From Flavobacterium phycosphaerae (GTDB lineage Bacteria; Bacteroidota; Bacteroidia; Flavobacteriales; Flavobacteriaceae): a DNA stretch of 64,000 nt. The notes beneath the pieces were generated by a model, which saw nothing but the letters and a program-made list of their open reading frames with translations, had not been told where the DNA came from and made no database searches. Numbering within the stretch: position 1 is the stretch's first letter; the number at the start of each line of letters is the position of its first letter. A program made the translations under genes and the position numbers. Where the stretch lies: NCBI RefSeq assembly GCF_010119235.1, contig NZ_JAAATZ010000001.1:1270501-1334500 (forward strand), in the 5' to 3' direction. Below are positions 40,936-50,857 of this stretch, in pieces.

Positions 40936-43718
40936 ATGAAAAAATTACTTTACTGGCTTTTCTCTTTTTGGCCGTTTTCTCAAAAGGATACGCTCAACTT
41001 TCGGAAGGATTCGAAGGAGCTACTTTTCCACCACCGGGTTGGACAAGCTTTATTGGTGAGAATGGTTTTGGGACTAATGCTAATTGGGATTTAACTACTG
41101 ATCCAACTTATGTGTCTTCAGGCTCCCAAGCAGCTTATGTAAGCTATGAATCAGGAAGCGGAGGTGTTAACGAAGACTGGTTGGTTACACCACAGTTTAC
41201 CGTAACAGCCCCTAATGTTTTATTGGCTTTTTATGAATCACAAAACTATTCATTTAATTATGGTACAGAATATACCATAAGAGTATCAACAACTTCGGCT
41301 ACGGATATTTCTTCGTTTGTCACGATTGATACTAAAACGGAAGACGATTTGCCAGTAGATTTAATGACACAAAGAGCAGTAGATTTAAGTGCTTATCTTG
41401 GCCAAACAATCTATGTTGCTTTTGTCATGTCACAAGATGATGGGGATGATTGGGCGATTGATGATGTTTCATTACAAGCAGATGTAGATGCTCCAAATTG
41501 TGCCACTATGACTTTTCCTGCCGATGAAGCTACCGGTATAGCCGTTGGACCTGAAGTTACCTTAACATGGGATGCTCCAACTACCGGAGATGCACCGGCC
41601 AGCTATGATGTGTTGTTTGGAGACACTTTACCATTAACATCGATTGATAACTTTTACGGGAATTATACCACAACATCGGCAAACATTGTTTTGACGGCTT
41701 ATGATACCACTAGTTATTGGGCAGTTATTCCTAAAAACTTAGCGGGAGAGGCTATCGGTTGCAGTACCTTCAGTTTTACTACACAATCGCCTTCAGGCTC
41801 AGCTTGTACTAGTGCGCCTTATGGGCAATATCCTCTGGATGTTGTTTATACACCTCAAGTTTGTGACGGGGCAACAGAAGAAAATCTGACTGAATTTGCA
41901 GATGGTTATGCCGGAGAATATTCATCAATGAATGTGACTAACGGACTTACTTATCAGTTCATAAGTTCAGTGGCTACTGATTATATTACTATCAGTTCTG
42001 CTGATGCTTCTATTGTGTACGCTTCAGGAACTACACCGGTTTCTTGGACAGCAAGTTCTGATACCGAAATTCGTTTTTATACACATATAGATAATGCTTG
42101 CGGAAGTGAGCAAGAACTTAGAAACCGTTCTATAATTTGCAGCGGGTCTACAGCTACCATTCCTGATTGTGCTGTAATGACATACCCTGCCGATGGGGCT
42201 AATGATATTCCTCTTAATCAGGCGGTTACTTTTACATGGGAGCCGGCTCCAACCGGTGATGCTCCTGTTAGCTATGATTTATATGGTGGTGCTGCATTGC
42301 CATTAACTTCAGCTGATTTTGTTGCTAATTATACAACTACTTCCGCTGATTTTATTTTTGACACCTATAACACTACTATTTATTGGATGATTGTTGCTAA
42401 AAACTTAGCTGGTGAAGCTGTTGGATGTACACCATTTACTTTTACTACGGTAATGTCACCTGGTTATTGTTTAGATGCGCCTAGTGGTGAATATCCATTT
42501 GGGGATATTTTCACAAATGACATTTGTGATGGTGCAACAGCACAAGAAATAGTTCCAGATGGTTATGCAGGGGAGTATTCTAGTGTTGCGGTAACCGCTG
42601 GGTATACCTATGAATTCAGCAGTTCTATTGCTACCGACTTTATTACCATTAGTGATGTTGACGGTACGGTTTCTTTAGTTTCCGGAATAACTCCGGTTAC
42701 CTATACAGCTACAGCCGATGAAGTAGTACGTTTCTATACCCATGCTGACGATCAGTGTGCTGCCAATACTGATTTTAGATCAAGATTGGTAATGTGTAGC
42801 GGAGCAACCATTTCAGCACCTGACTGTGCTACCATGACTTTTCCGGCAGATGAAGCCATTGATGTACCGGTTAACACACCTGTTACTTTTACATGGGACG
42901 CACCAACTACCGGAGACGCTCCTGATAGTTATGATGTTTACGGAGGTATAGCACTGCCGTTAACAGCAGCAGATTTTATTGCTAATTTCACTACAACTTC
43001 TGCCGATTTCACTTTAACGACTTTCAATACCACATTCTATTGGATGGTAGTACCTAAAAATTTAGGAGGTGAAGCTACAGGTTGTGCCACCTTTAGTTTT
43101 ACTACTATGGCCTCTCCGGGTTATTGTTTAGATGCATTTGTTGATCCATGGCCAACAGATACATATACAGTAAATTCATGTGACGGGACAACAGTTGAAG
43201 ATATTACACCTGATGGTGATGGATATTCAGGAGAGTATTCAAATGTTAACGTTACCGCCGGATTTACCTATGAATTCAGCAGTTCAATAGCTACCGATTG
43301 GATTACGCTTAGTACAGATGATGGAGCTACAGCCGCCGCTTATGGGGCTAGTCCATTAACTTGGACAGCAACAGCTGATGGTGTGGTTCGTTTCTATACT
43401 CATACAGATGACCAATGCGGAACGGATAATCTGGAAAGATACCGCTCTATAGTATGTCAAGGAGATTTAGCAACGCCAACATTTGGCACCACTAATTTCA
43501 AAGTGTATCCAAATCCTGTAAAAGACGTTTTGAATTTATCTTCAGAGAAAAACATTACCAAAGTTCAAGTCACCAACCTTTTAGGTCAAGTGATATTGAC
43601 TAAATCACTAAATGCCACTCAAGGGCAGATAGATGTTGCTAATTTAGCTTCAGGAACTTACATGGTTAAAGTCACTTCAGATGATTTAGTAAAAACAATT
43701 AAAGTAATCAAAGAATAA
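40936..43718 (+). CDS. Large modular T9SS surface protein, start frameshifted
   Basis: 927 residues when one A is added to the run at 40939-40944: the N-terminus then reads MKKITLLAFLFLAVFSKGYAQ, a normal signal peptide. As sequenced the ATG frame leads into a different reading. Residues about 22-180 match a choice-of-anchor J domain (FEGATFPPPGWTSF, NEDWLVTPQF, DDWAIDDVSL). Then come three tandem copies of a fibronectin-like unit (begin DCATMTFPADEA or variants at about 41494, 42163, 42823) paired with a second unit (GYAGEYSSxxVT, YEFSSSIATDxITIS, RFYTHxDxQC). The last about 75 residues form a type A T9SS sorting domain ending KTIKVIKE. It is a secreted adhesin-like or enzyme-carrier protein. 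Confidence 0.87.
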
Positions 43719-43742
43719 TTAATTCACATTTGATAGAAGAAG

Positions 43743-43771
43743 AAAGTCCTGCTTATGCGGGACTTTTTTTA
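43743..43771 (+). terminator. Terminator after the modular T9SS gene
   Basis: AAAGTCCTGC and GCGGGACTTT pair (one G-T pair) around TTAT, followed by a run of T. Confidence 0.85.
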
Positions 43772-43840
43772 ACTTATTTGTTTAAATTTAGGCTTCAGAA
43801 TACAACAGTTATTTAGCTATTTTTACCAAAACAAAAAACA

Positions 43841-44716
43841 ATGCTCAGCTTCGAACCCCATACCCTTTCCCCCGCACAATTACAAGGCTACCTGCAAAGC
43901 GCCGTAGCACCAAGACCTATTGCTTTTGCCAGCACGATGGATGAAAACGGCAAGCCCAATTTGTCCCCTTTTAGTTTTTTTAACGTTTTTAGTTCCAATC
44001 CGCCCATACTGGTTTTTTCTCCGGCCAGACGTGTCAGAAACAATACCACCAAACACACGCTTGAAAACTGCCAAGCAACCAAACAAGTGGTAATTAATGT
44101 GGTGAATTATGACATAGTGCAACAAGCCTCATTATCGAGCACTGAATATCCTGATGGGGTAAACGAGTTTTTAAAATCAGGCTTAACCATGTTGCCATCG
44201 GATATGGTAAAACCCTATCGCGTGGCCGAAAGTCCGGTGCAACTGGAATGCAAAGTCAACGAAATTATTGCTTTAGGAAATCAAGGAGGTGCGGGTAACT
44301 TAATCATTTGTGAAGTACTCAAAATTCACATTCATGAAACCATTTTGGACGAAAAAGGAGCGATAGACCAAAGCAAGATTGATTTGGTTTCCCGTTTAGG
44401 AGGTAATTGGTATTCTCGTTCCAATCAAGGACTGTTTGAAGTCGAAAAACCGCTGTCCACATTGGGCATTGGAGTAGATATGATTCCCGATTTTATCAAG
44501 AAAAGTCCCGTTTTTGATGGGAATGATTTAGGTAAATTAGGAAATGTGGAAGCCTTGCCAACACAAGAAGAAATTACTATATTTGTACAACAAAATTTTG
44601 CTGTAAAAGGTGTTTTAAGTTCAGACGATGAACAAAAAATACACCAAAAAGCAAAAGAATATTTGAATACTAACGAAGTACTATCTGCCTGGAAAGTACT
44701 TTTAGCAAAACAATAA
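43841..44716 (+). CDS. Flavin reductase family protein
   Basis: 291 residues. FMN-binding split-barrel fold: APRPIAFASTMDENGKPNLSPFSFFNVFSSNPPILVFSP at residues about 22-61 is the typical motif of flavin reductase/flavoredoxin domains, followed by NCQATKQVVINVVNYD. It reduces flavin or uses it as cofactor. The C-terminal about 90 residues are an extra helical part. Gene order puts a DUF3127 gene two bases after its stop, so they form one transcript. Confidence 0.85.
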   Translation: MLSFEPHTLSPAQLQGYLQSAVAPRPIAFASTMDENGKPNLSPFSFFNVFSSNPPILVFSPARRVRNNTTKHTLENCQATKQVVINVVNYDIVQQASLSSTEYPDGVNEFLKSGLTMLPSDMVKPYRVAESPVQLECKVNEIIALGNQGGAGNLIICEVLKIHIHETILDEKGAIDQSKIDLVSRLGGNWYSRSNQGLFEVEKPLSTLGIGVDMIPDFIKKSPVFDGNDLGKLGNVEALPTQEEITIFVQQNFAVKGVLSSDDEQKIHQKAKEYLNTNEVLSAWKVLLAKQ

Positions 44717-44718
44717 TT

Positions 44719-45096
44719 ATGGAAGTTACCGGAAAAATTAAAGTGATTAATCCTGAGCAACAAGTAAGTGCCAGTTTTAGAAAAAGAGAATTAGTTGTGG
44801 CTACAGAAGAGCAATACCCACAGTTTATCAGCATCAATTTTGTACAAGATAAATGTGATTTGTTAAACAACTATAATGCAGGTGAAGCGGTAAAAGTTTC
44901 TATTAACCTGAGAGGAAGAGAATGGGTAAATCCACAAGGAGAAACCAAATATTTTAACGATATTCAAGGTTGGAGAATCGAAAAACTTCAAGCAGAAGCA
45001 CCAGCTGCTCCTGGAATGGCTCCAATGCCACCGGCAGAAGCTTTTGCACCGGCAACCAACTTTAACGAAGAAGAGCACGACGATTTGCCTTTCTAG
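44719..45096 (+). CDS. DUF3127 protein with SSB-like acidic tail
   Basis: 125 residues. The first about 90 residues are the DUF3127 domain, predicted as an OB-like beta barrel (MEVTGKIKVINPEQQVSASFRKRELVVATEEQYPQF ... AVKVSINLRGREWVNPQGETKYFNDIQGWRIEKL). A flexible A/P/M-rich linker then leads to the terminus EEEHDDLPF. That ending resembles the C-terminal tip of this genome's SSB (NDLPF). It may bind DNA or replication partners, but this is inference. It is co-transcribed with the flavin reductase gene. Confidence 0.85.
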   Translation: MEVTGKIKVINPEQQVSASFRKRELVVATEEQYPQFISINFVQDKCDLLNNYNAGEAVKVSINLRGREWVNPQGETKYFNDIQGWRIEKLQAEAPAAPGMAPMPPAEAFAPATNFNEEEHDDLPF

Positions 45097-45119
45097 TAAA
45101 TAGAATTAGAAAAAGAATA

Positions 45120-45160
45120 AAGAGTCAGAAGTTAGAATTGTTTTCTAGTTTCTGACTTTT
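45120..45160 (+). terminator. Terminator after the DUF3127 gene
   Basis: AGTCAGAA pairs with TTCTGACT, extended by AG/CT pairs, and is followed by TTTTTT. It separates this operon from aat. Confidence 0.75.
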
Positions 45161-45218
45161 TTGCTAAATCAATCTTCATCTAGCTTGGTATTTTACAGTT
45201 CATAAATCCTGTTTTTCA

Positions 45219-45860
45219 ATGCATTTCCTAACGAAAGATTTATACTTTCCGCCCGTAGACGAAGCTTCTTATGAAGGAGTCCTCGCTGTTGGTGGTGATT
45301 TGTCTACCGAGCGTTTGCTATTGGCTTATCGGAATGGTATTTTTCCGTGGTTTAACGAAGATGAACCCATACTTTGGTGGGCACCGCCGGAACGCATGGT
45401 GGTTGTTCCGTCCTTGTACAAAGTTTCCAAAAGCATCCGAAATCTATTGAATCAAAATAAATTTCAAGTTACATTCAATCAAAACTTCCGAGAAGTAATT
45501 ATGAATTGCCAGCAAATTGAACGCGTAGGACAAGAAGGAACATGGATAACCGATGATATTATTGCTTCCTATACAAAATTGCACGAAATGGGTTTTGCCC
45601 AATCGGTTGAGGTATGGCAAAATGGGGAACTAGTTGGCGGTTTGTACGGCATCGACTTAGGCCATATATACTGTGGCGAAAGTATGTTTTCAAAAGTGTC
45701 TAATGCTAGCAAAATTGCTTTTGTAACGCTAATTCAACACCTGAAAGAGAAGGATTATAAACTTTTAGATTGCCAAGTTCATAACGACCATTTAGAAAAA
45801 CTGGGTGCGTTTGAAATCTCAAGAGAGGTATTTATGAAAGTACTTAAATCGGCTACTTGA
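45219..45860 (+). CDS. aat: Leucyl/phenylalanyl-tRNA-protein transferase
   Basis: 213 residues. Adds leucine or phenylalanine to N-terminal arginine or lysine of proteins, marking them for ClpAP/ClpS degradation (N-end rule). Signatures are LYFPPVDEASYEGVLAVGGDLSTERLLLAYRNGIFPWF, WWAPPERMVVVP (residues about 51-62) and FSKVSNASKIAFVTLIQHL with the fold's catalytic region. Length is normal. Confidence 0.95.
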   Translation: MHFLTKDLYFPPVDEASYEGVLAVGGDLSTERLLLAYRNGIFPWFNEDEPILWWAPPERMVVVPSLYKVSKSIRNLLNQNKFQVTFNQNFREVIMNCQQIERVGQEGTWITDDIIASYTKLHEMGFAQSVEVWQNGELVGGLYGIDLGHIYCGESMFSKVSNASKIAFVTLIQHLKEKDYKLLDCQVHNDHLEKLGAFEISREVFMKVLKSAT

Positions 45861-45863
45861 GTG

Positions 45864-46424
45864 CTATTTTCTTTTCCAACAAGCTTCCACATGATCGTTT
45901 ACCATTCCCGTTGCTTGCATGTGTGCATAAACAACTGTTGAGCCCACAAATTTAAATCCGCGTTTTTTCAAGTCTTTACTGATTTCATCCGAAAGTGGTG
46001 TGGTTGCTTTAACATCGCTCATCATTTTAACATTGTTTTCAATAGGCTTTCCACCGGTAAATCCCCAGATGTATTTCGAAAAACTGCCGAATTCCTGTTG
46101 TACATTCATAAAAGCAATAGCATTGGCAATCGTGCCTTTTATTTTCAGACCATTGCGAATGATGCCGGCATCCTGCATCAGCTCGGCTACTTTTTCATCA
46201 GTGTATTGTGCTACTTTTTTATAATCAAACTGGTCAAAGGCCTTGCGGAAATTGTCTCTTTTTTTCAAAATGGTGTACCAGCTCAATCCGGCCTGAAACG
46301 TTTCGAGTACTAAAAATTCAAACAATTTGTCGTCATCATAAACCGGATTTCCCCATTCGTTATCATGATAATCACGATACATATCGTCTTTCTCGCACCA
46401 AGCGCAACGTATTTTATTTTCCAT
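45864..46424 (-). CDS. tag: DNA-3-methyladenine glycosylase I
   Basis: 186 residues from the ATG at 46424. Removes 3-methyladenine from DNA. It opens MENKIRCAWCEKDDMYRDYHDNEWG, with the zinc-binding cysteines and histidine of the Tag family, then LFEFLVLETFQAGLSWYTILKKRDNFRKAF with the catalytic glutamate. The C-terminal GFKFVGSTVVYAHMQATGMVNDH segment has the second zinc-ligand set (H and C in AHMQATGMVNDHVEAC). It overlaps the preceding transporter gene by eleven bases. The frame reaching 46445 adds residues of no clear use. Confidence 0.93.
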   Translation of the reverse strand: MENKIRCAWCEKDDMYRDYHDNEWGNPVYDDDKLFEFLVLETFQAGLSWYTILKKRDNFRKAFDQFDYKKVAQYTDEKVAELMQDAGIIRNGLKIKGTIANAIAFMNVQQEFGSFSKYIWGFTGGKPIENNVKMMSDVKATTPLSDEISKDLKKRGFKFVGSTVVYAHMQATGMVNDHVEACWKRK

Positions 46425-47064
46425 CTTTGGCAATGTATTTATCAATTAAATTATGGCCCAAATAAATCATCGGGGTCATCAAAACGGCAATGGCAAGTTT
46501 AATCGAATAGCCGGTCATAGCCGAAAGGAAAAAGGTTTTAGTATCCATGATGCCGGGCAACCAAAAAGCAATGCCGAGAACAATAAAACTGTCAAATAAT
46601 TGTGAAATCACAGTGGAACCGGTACTTCGCAGCCAAATCATTTTGTGTCCTGTTTTTCTTTTAAAAAAATGAAAAATGCTAACGTCAATTAACTGGGAAA
46701 TTAAAAAAGCTGTTATGCTTCCCACAATGATTAATTGGCTTTGCCCAAAAACGGCATTAAACTGAGCGGTAGAAACGGTGCTGATTCCTGTAGATGGAAT
46801 TTTCATCGCAAAAAATAAAACTATGAATGTATAAGCAATCAAACAGGCTGTGATTATAGAGAGCTTACGAACTCCTTTTTCACCAAAATACTCGTTGATT
46901 AAATCGGTAGTGACAAAAACAATTGGCCAAGGAAGAATTCCAATACTCATAACGGCCGGACCCACATCAATCAATTTCCCCCCAATCAGCTCGGCTACTA
47001 CGGCATTGGTAATAAATATACCGGCCAAAACAACATATACGGTATCTTTCCTAGATTGAAACAT
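46414..47064 (-). CDS. yhhQ: Queuosine-precursor transporter (YhhQ/VUT family)
   Basis: 216 residues from the ATG at 47064. About six membrane helices. Family features are KDTVYVVLAGIFITNAVVAELIGGK, LINEYFGEKGVRKL with conserved E/F/G, and FFKRKTGHKMIWLRSTGSTVISQLFDSFIVLGIAF. YhhQ imports 7-cyano-7-deazaguanine or queuine-type precursors for tRNA modification. Gene tag follows with overlap. Promoter box at 47089. The TTG at 47070 is less likely. Confidence 0.9.
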   Translation of the reverse strand: MFQSRKDTVYVVLAGIFITNAVVAELIGGKLIDVGPAVMSIGILPWPIVFVTTDLINEYFGEKGVRKLSIITACLIAYTFIVLFFAMKIPSTGISTVSTAQFNAVFGQSQLIIVGSITAFLISQLIDVSIFHFFKRKTGHKMIWLRSTGSTVISQLFDSFIVLGIAFWLPGIMDTKTFFLSAMTGYSIKLAIAVLMTPMIYLGHNLIDKYIAKDGK

Positions 47065-47088
47065 AAGCAATAAATTTTACGGTACTTT

Positions 47089-47096
47089 CAAAGATA
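47089..47096 (-). promoter_or_regulatory. Promoter -7 box of yhhQ-tag
   Basis: TATCTTTG on the minus strand, 24 bases before the ATG at 47064. Confidence 0.5.
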
Positions 47097-47106
47097 AATT
47101 ATTTTA

Positions 47107-47134
47107 CAAAAAAACCCCGTTAAAAACGAGGTTT
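47107..47134 (-). terminator. Terminator after the FISUMP lipoprotein gene
   Basis: On the minus strand AAACCTCGTT pairs with AACGGGGTTT (one mismatch) around a TTT loop, followed by T residues. Confidence 0.75.
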
Positions 47135-47161
47135 AAGATTTTTAAAATATTTTTTGACCAA

Positions 47162-48523
47162 TTAGTCTTTAACTAATCTTATAGAAAAACCATAATTTTT
47201 ATGGATTGGCGCTCTGGAAATAGTGGCGTTATTGTTAAACAATCCGACACACCAAGAGCTGCTTAAGTTGTATTCATCTGAAGCCCACCAATAGCCCAAA
47301 GTTCCGATGCTGTTGAAGGTTCCGTCAGGTAAACAATTCCCTCCCGGTAAAGCAGTAAAGCCACTCGAATTAACAGCGCCTGTATTTGGACTTTGCCAAT
47401 GTGCAGAACCTGTTTCTTTTAACAGACCACCCACTGTATCAGTACCGCCAAGGTAATTGGTTAATGAACTCCAGTTGCTGTTAGTTGGGATATGCCATCC
47501 GTTTGGCGCTAATTTTTTTCTTAAAGAAGCGTCTGTTTTTGAAGCATTATTCCAGATTCCTGCTACTGCATACCAATTGTATAATTTGGCATACACCACG
47601 CCATAGCTGGTTTGGTAAGCATAATAACACCAAGCTCCGGTAGTTAAGGCTGCCCAATCCGTAGCACTTTGCACTTGTGGAATTGGAGTCCCATCCGTAT
47701 ATTTTGTAACATTTAAATTGGAAGTAGTCCATTCGTTATTACTCAAAATTACAGAACCATAATGATTGCCGTCTATATCGTTTACACCATTACCAATGGT
47801 ATAAAGCAAAGGACTTGTAGTAAACGAAAACTCAGCACCATAACCGGTTCCATGTGAGTTGGTAGCATAAGCTTTGATGTAGTAGGTAGTATCCGGCAAT
47901 AAATTAGTTACATTGCTAATGAATGACCCTAAGCCAATTCCGTTAGAAGAAATCCCGGTATTGATTAGTATGGTTGGATCAGTATTTAAACTCCAAACCA
48001 CCCCACGACTGGTAACCGGTGATGCTCCCGAACTGGTTACTGAACCTCCTGAAACCGCTGAATTAGTGGTAACATCGGTTAGTGCTGTAGTTGTGATAAC
48101 CGGTAAATCAGCAGGATTAACAAGGGTTTTAAAAGTTACTTCATTACCATAAGCAGTACCATAAGCATTGGTAGCATAAGCTCGTAAATAATAAGTTGTA
48201 TTCGGATTTAAATTCAATACAGCGCTGTCAAAAGCTCCTGCTCCCGGACCGTCTAAAGTTTTAGTGGCCAATTGGATGGTAGGTGTTGGTAGTATGCTCC
48301 AAACTACTCCTCTCAGAGTTACCGGTGAACCTCCGTCAGTAGTAATGTTACCACCGGCAGCTGCCGTATTCATAGTTATAGCTGTAATTGTATTGGTAAC
48401 CAAAGTCGGCACCGTAGGATGTATAGAAATATCCGGAACCGGATTGGCATATTCACTATCCGTAGAACAATTAGTGAATGAAATGATAGTCAATACTGCT
48501 AATAAGTGTTTAATGTATTTCAT
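47162..48523 (-). CDS. FISUMP-domain lipoprotein
   Basis: 453 residues. Lipoprotein signal MKYIKHLLAVLTIISFTNC. Two fibronectin-like repeats follow (residues about 40-130 and 140-230, each with TTxITxTTAxxGGxITTDGG-like and YYLRAYATNAYGTAYGNEVTF or YYIKAYATNSHGTGYGAEFSF). The C-terminal about 200 residues are the FISUMP domain (major paralogous domain, TIGR02145) seen as DGNHYGSVILSNNEWTTSNLNVTKYTDG ... GWHIPTNSNWSSLTNYLGG ... GYWWASDEY. This domain is common in surface proteins of Bacteroidota and Fibrobacter. Role unknown, probably cell-surface binding. Confidence 0.87.
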   Translation of the reverse strand: MKYIKHLLAVLTIISFTNCSTDSEYANPVPDISIHPTVPTLVTNTITAITMNTAAAGGNITTDGGSPVTLRGVVWSILPTPTIQLATKTLDGPGAGAFDSAVLNLNPNTTYYLRAYATNAYGTAYGNEVTFKTLVNPADLPVITTTALTDVTTNSAVSGGSVTSSGASPVTSRGVVWSLNTDPTILINTGISSNGIGLGSFISNVTNLLPDTTYYIKAYATNSHGTGYGAEFSFTTSPLLYTIGNGVNDIDGNHYGSVILSNNEWTTSNLNVTKYTDGTPIPQVQSATDWAALTTGAWCYYAYQTSYGVVYAKLYNWYAVAGIWNNASKTDASLRKKLAPNGWHIPTNSNWSSLTNYLGGTDTVGGLLKETGSAHWQSPNTGAVNSSGFTALPGGNCLPDGTFNSIGTLGYWWASDEYNLSSSWCVGLFNNNATISRAPIHKNYGFSIRLVKD

Positions 48524-48669
48524 AAACGTAGGAATTTATAATTTGTGACTATTTACCTTTCAGGCATCAATTCTCCGGAAAAATAAAATTGCAAACAAAA
48601 ATAGAAAAATAAATGATTAATCATCCGTTTGTTTAAATAAAAGACTAAGGATTCAACCCCTTTTTTAAT

Positions 48670-48677
48670 TACTTTTG
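48670..48677 (+). promoter_or_regulatory. Promoter -7 box of the M3 peptidase gene
   Basis: TACTTTTG immediately before the first ATG (48678). It implies that the transcript starts after that ATG, so the ATG at 48696 is the real start. Confidence 0.55.
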
Positions 48678-48695
48678 ATGAAATACATATCACTA

Positions 48696-50813
48696 ATGAA
48701 AAAAATAATTTTAACCTTGATTATGAGTGTTCCCTTAGTAACTGTAAATGCTCAAACCAATCCGAATCCGCTTTTGAATAATTGGACCGGTCCCTATGGT
48801 GGTGTTCCGGCGTTTACGGAGTATAAATTGAAAGATTTTAAACCGGCTATCGAAACGGCGATTCGTGAAAAATTGAAGGAAATTGATAAAATTGCCAACA
48901 ATCCTAAGCCGCCAACGTTTACCAATACCATCGTTGCCATGGAAAAAACAGGTAAAAACCTGAGTCAGATTTCTACGGTTTTCGGGATTTACGGTTCTAA
49001 TATGAATAGTCCCGAATTTGAACCTATTGAAACCGAAATGACGCCTAAGTTTTCTGAATTAAGCAATAAAATTTATCAGAATTCAAAATTATTTGCCCGA
49101 ATCTCTAAAGTGTACAATGCGCCCGAAAAGAAAAAACTGACCGGTGAGCAACAGCGTTTGGTGTGGTTGTATTACAATAATTTTGTTAGAGAAGGAGCCA
49201 AGCTGGATGCCAAAAGTAAAACACGTGTTGGAAAAATAAACCAAGAATTAGCCGGACTGTTTACTAAATTCGGTCAAAACCAATTAGCTGACGAAGGCAA
49301 TTATTACTTAGAGTTAAAGACCGAAGCTGATTTTGACGGTTTGCCAAAAGAACTAAAAGATGCCGCTATGGCTGAGGCCAAAGAAAGAAACTTGGCCTTT
49401 ATGGGTTGTATTGCCAATACGCGTTCTTCCATTGAGCCGTTTTTAACTTTTTCCAATCGAAGAGATTTAAGAGAAAAAGCATTTCAAATTTTTGTCAACC
49501 GCGGGGATAATGATAATGCCAATAACAACAATGCTACTTTGGTTCAGATTTTGAAACTTCGTGCCGAAAAAGCTAAATTACTTGGATTTAAATCGTTTGC
49601 CGATTGGAGTTTGTCTAACACGATGGCGCAAAAACCTGAGAGAGCAATGGAGTTAATGCTGTCGGTTTGGAATCCTGCCGTTGAAAAAGTGCACCAAGAT
49701 GTAGCCGAGATGCAAAAAATGGTTGATGCTGAAGGAGGTAAGTTTACCATTGCCCCATGGGATTACCGTTATTATTCTGAAAAAGTCAGAAAGGCAAAAT
49801 ATGATTTAGACCAAAATGATGTTAAGCCTTATCTTCAGTTAGAAAAGTTACGCGAAGGTATGTTTTGGGTAGCGGGAGAGATTTTTAATTTAAGTTTCAA
49901 ACAAGTCTATAATGTGCCGGTGTGGCATCAAGATGTGCGCGTTTTTGAAGTGAGTAACAAACTTACCAATAAAGTAGTTGGGGTTTGGTATTTTGATCCC
50001 TACGCCCGCAAAGGAAAACGTTCCGGTGCTTGGATGAATGCCCATAGAGAGCAAAGCAAAGTCAACGGCGATGTCATTACGATAGTGTCCAACAATTGTA
50101 ATTTCATTAAAGGAAACGACAACGAACCCATTTTGATTTCTTGGGAAGATGCCAGTACGTTATTCCACGAATTTGGTCATGCGTTGCACGGCTTGAATTC
50201 AAATGTGACTTACCCTAGTTTGTCGGGAACCAATGTGCCAAGGGATTATGTCGAATTCCCTTCTCAAATTTTAGAACGATGGTTAGCTACTTCAGAAGTG
50301 CTGAATAAATTCGCTTTGCACTATAAAACCGGTGAGCCAATGCCAATGTCTTTGGTAAACCGTATTGAAAAAGCAGCTACTTTTAACGAAGCCTTTTCAA
50401 CCGTTGAAACCATTTCCAGTGCTTTGGTGGATATGAAATTGCACATGCTGGAAAACCCCAGCATTGATCCGAAACAATTTGAAAAAGAAACCTTGACGGC
50501 CTTGAATATGCCAAAAGAAATTGTGATGCGCCACCGTATTCCTCAGTTTGGGCATATTTTCTCAAGTGATGATTATGCTGCGGGCTACTACGGTTATTTA
50601 TGGGCCGATGTGATTAGTGCTGATGCTACAGAAGCCTTTACCGTTGACGGCAAAGGATTGTATGATAAAGACGTGGCCAAACGACTATATGATAATGTAT
50701 TCAGCATAGGAAACACGGTTGACCCCGAGATTGCTTATAAAAAATTCAGAGGACGTGAGGCCAATTCTGATGCGTTAATGCGCGCTCGTAATTTCCCGAT
50801 TACTAAGAAATAA
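48696..50813 (+). CDS. M3 family metallopeptidase (peptidyl-dipeptidase)
   Basis: 705 residues from the ATG at 48696. A signal peptide MKKIILTLIMSVPLVTVNAQ precedes the M3 domain. The zinc motif is HEFGHALHG (HEXXH, about residues 489-497) in LFHEFGHALHGLNSNVTYPSLSGTNVPRDYVEFPSQILERW. A further glutamate 24-28 residues later is the third ligand. It cleaves C-terminal dipeptides in the periplasm, as Dcp does. Earlier ATGs at 48678 or 48675 are excluded by the promoter position. A strong terminator follows. Confidence 0.93.
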   Translation: MKKIILTLIMSVPLVTVNAQTNPNPLLNNWTGPYGGVPAFTEYKLKDFKPAIETAIREKLKEIDKIANNPKPPTFTNTIVAMEKTGKNLSQISTVFGIYGSNMNSPEFEPIETEMTPKFSELSNKIYQNSKLFARISKVYNAPEKKKLTGEQQRLVWLYYNNFVREGAKLDAKSKTRVGKINQELAGLFTKFGQNQLADEGNYYLELKTEADFDGLPKELKDAAMAEAKERNLAFMGCIANTRSSIEPFLTFSNRRDLREKAFQIFVNRGDNDNANNNNATLVQILKLRAEKAKLLGFKSFADWSLSNTMAQKPERAMELMLSVWNPAVEKVHQDVAEMQKMVDAEGGKFTIAPWDYRYYSEKVRKAKYDLDQNDVKPYLQLEKLREGMFWVAGEIFNLSFKQVYNVPVWHQDVRVFEVSNKLTNKVVGVWYFDPYARKGKRSGAWMNAHREQSKVNGDVITIVSNNCNFIKGNDNEPILISWEDASTLFHEFGHALHGLNSNVTYPSLSGTNVPRDYVEFPSQILERWLATSEVLNKFALHYKTGEPMPMSLVNRIEKAATFNEAFSTVETISSALVDMKLHMLENPSIDPKQFEKETLTALNMPKEIVMRHRIPQFGHIFSSDDYAAGYYGYLWADVISADATEAFTVDGKGLYDKDVAKRLYDNVFSIGNTVDPEIAYKKFRGREANSDALMRARNFPITKK

Positions 50814-50817
50814 GACC

Positions 50818-50857
50818 AACAAAAAACCCGATTCAACTGAATCGGGTTTTTTTATTA
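50818..50857. terminator. Bidirectional terminator
   Basis: AAAAAACCCGATTCA and TGAATCGGGTTTTTT pair around three bases. Shared by the M3 gene and the convergent LRR protein gene. Confidence 0.9.

Noticed and set aside
48675..48695. Earlier starts of the M3 peptidase
   Set aside because: The -7 box TACTTTTG overlaps them, and the later ATG begins a normal signal peptide.
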